Shown here: in pieces, positions 63,808 to 64,000 of the stretch
How positions within the stretch are numbered: the stretch's first letter is position 1
How the letters are laid out: each line of letters opens with the position of its first letter
The notes under the pieces: model-generated
The model's database searches: none
Told to the model about the DNA's origin: nothing
Seen by the model: the letters and a program-made list of their open reading frames with translations, nothing else
Assembly: GCF_002245895.1 (NCBI RefSeq)
Contig: NZ_NPJZ01000002.1
Coordinates: 434,001 to 498,000 of the forward strand
Length of the DNA stretch: 64,000 nucleotides
Reading direction: 5' to 3'
Source of the DNA: Rhodococcus sp. OK302
Lineage (GTDB): Bacteria; Actinomycetota; Actinomycetes; Mycobacteriales; Mycobacteriaceae
Position numbers and translations under genes: made by a program

Positions 63808-64000
63808 TCAGAGCCAGGTCGGCTCGGAGTACACGTACACGCTGTCATCGGAGGTGGCGGTCGAGGCCGCGAGCATCGAGTACGAACGGATCGACACCGC
63901 ACCGAAGCAACCATCGACCTTCACGTGTAGGTTCGAGGTACTCACCGACGCCCTCGCGCCCTCGAGGTCCTTCTTGCCGAGCGGGATCGTGGTGATCGTG
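63808..64000 (-). CDS. MspA-family porin, C-terminal part
   Basis: The minus strand encodes PLGKKDLEGARASVSTSNLH, VKVDGCFGAVSIRSYSMLAA and DDSVYVYSEPTWL before the stop at 63808. This is the C-terminal beta-barrel part of MspA-type octameric outer-membrane channels of mycolic-acid bacteria (compare the GADGCGGPVTIRSYA-like signature). The N-terminus is outside the window. Its presence supports a Mycobacteriales host and suggests that the modules downstream act in the cell envelope. Confidence 0.8.
   Translation of the reverse strand, partial: TITTIPLGKKDLEGARASVSTSNLHVKVDGCFGAVSIRSYSMLAASTATSDDSVYVYSEPTWL

Overview
The window is high-GC actinobacterial DNA, most likely Rhodococcus or a close relative in the Mycobacteriales. 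Supporting signs are an MspA-type porin fragment, a mycofactocin-coupled short-chain dehydrogenase, a RES/Xre toxin-antitoxin pair, GTG and TTG starts, and a dense load of IS110, IS30, IS256, IS481, IS6, IS1380 and IS5 material. Much of it is accessory and repeatedly rearranged (large plasmid or genomic island). No rRNA, tRNA, CRISPR array or complete replication module was seen.

Layout. 1-4995: a tightly overlapping sugar-type ABC uptake operon followed by a phosphotriesterase-family hydrolase, a glutamine-amidotransferase-like protein and a TenA-like protein. 5195-10337: IS6 debris, a small ANTAR protein, and a trio of AAA ATPase, period-8 repeat protein and PLD-like protein. 10338-11354: cupin and VOC proteins. 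11583-14686: an IS30-family element carrying a DUF3024 gene and split by an IS110 element. 14751-17867: AraC regulator, transglutaminase-like protein and Xre/RES toxin-antitoxin pair. 18325-20590: an IS6 transposase split by a second IS110 element. 20770-24292: secreted protein, Rep-like remnant, IS5 fragment, a foreign-looking guaB and a broken TetR gene. 24374-37790: two regulated catabolic blocks. One is LysR with SDR and amidohydrolase. The other is IclR diverging from MFS, tautomerase, hydrolase, SDR, hydrolase, Baeyer-Villiger monooxygenase, reductase and P450. Their order suggests hydroxylation, alcohol oxidation, oxygen insertion and ester or lactone opening of an imported cyclic or aromatic ketone-forming substrate.

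37950-52126: mostly ISs (IS110 remnant, IS481, IS110, IS256, IS6, two IS1380 copies) between a secreted esterase-like protein, a GH25 muramidase, an ArsR/MFS efflux pair and a membrane protein/DUF1266 pair broken by an exact 22-bp duplication.

52142-64000: almost every gene is on the minus strand. From 64000 downward it reads MspA porin, two tandem modules (small membrane protein translationally coupled to an exported protein), a PH-like membrane protein, then small unrelated genes that look like immunity proteins (SMI1/KNR4-like, Imm1-like, DUF4926, several unknown). Paired 17-bp sites and serine-recombinase fragments punctuate this array, part of it is duplicated, and an 808-bp deletion has made a chimeric gene. 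This repeat-bounded, recombinase-linked cassette array is the best candidate for an undescribed system here.
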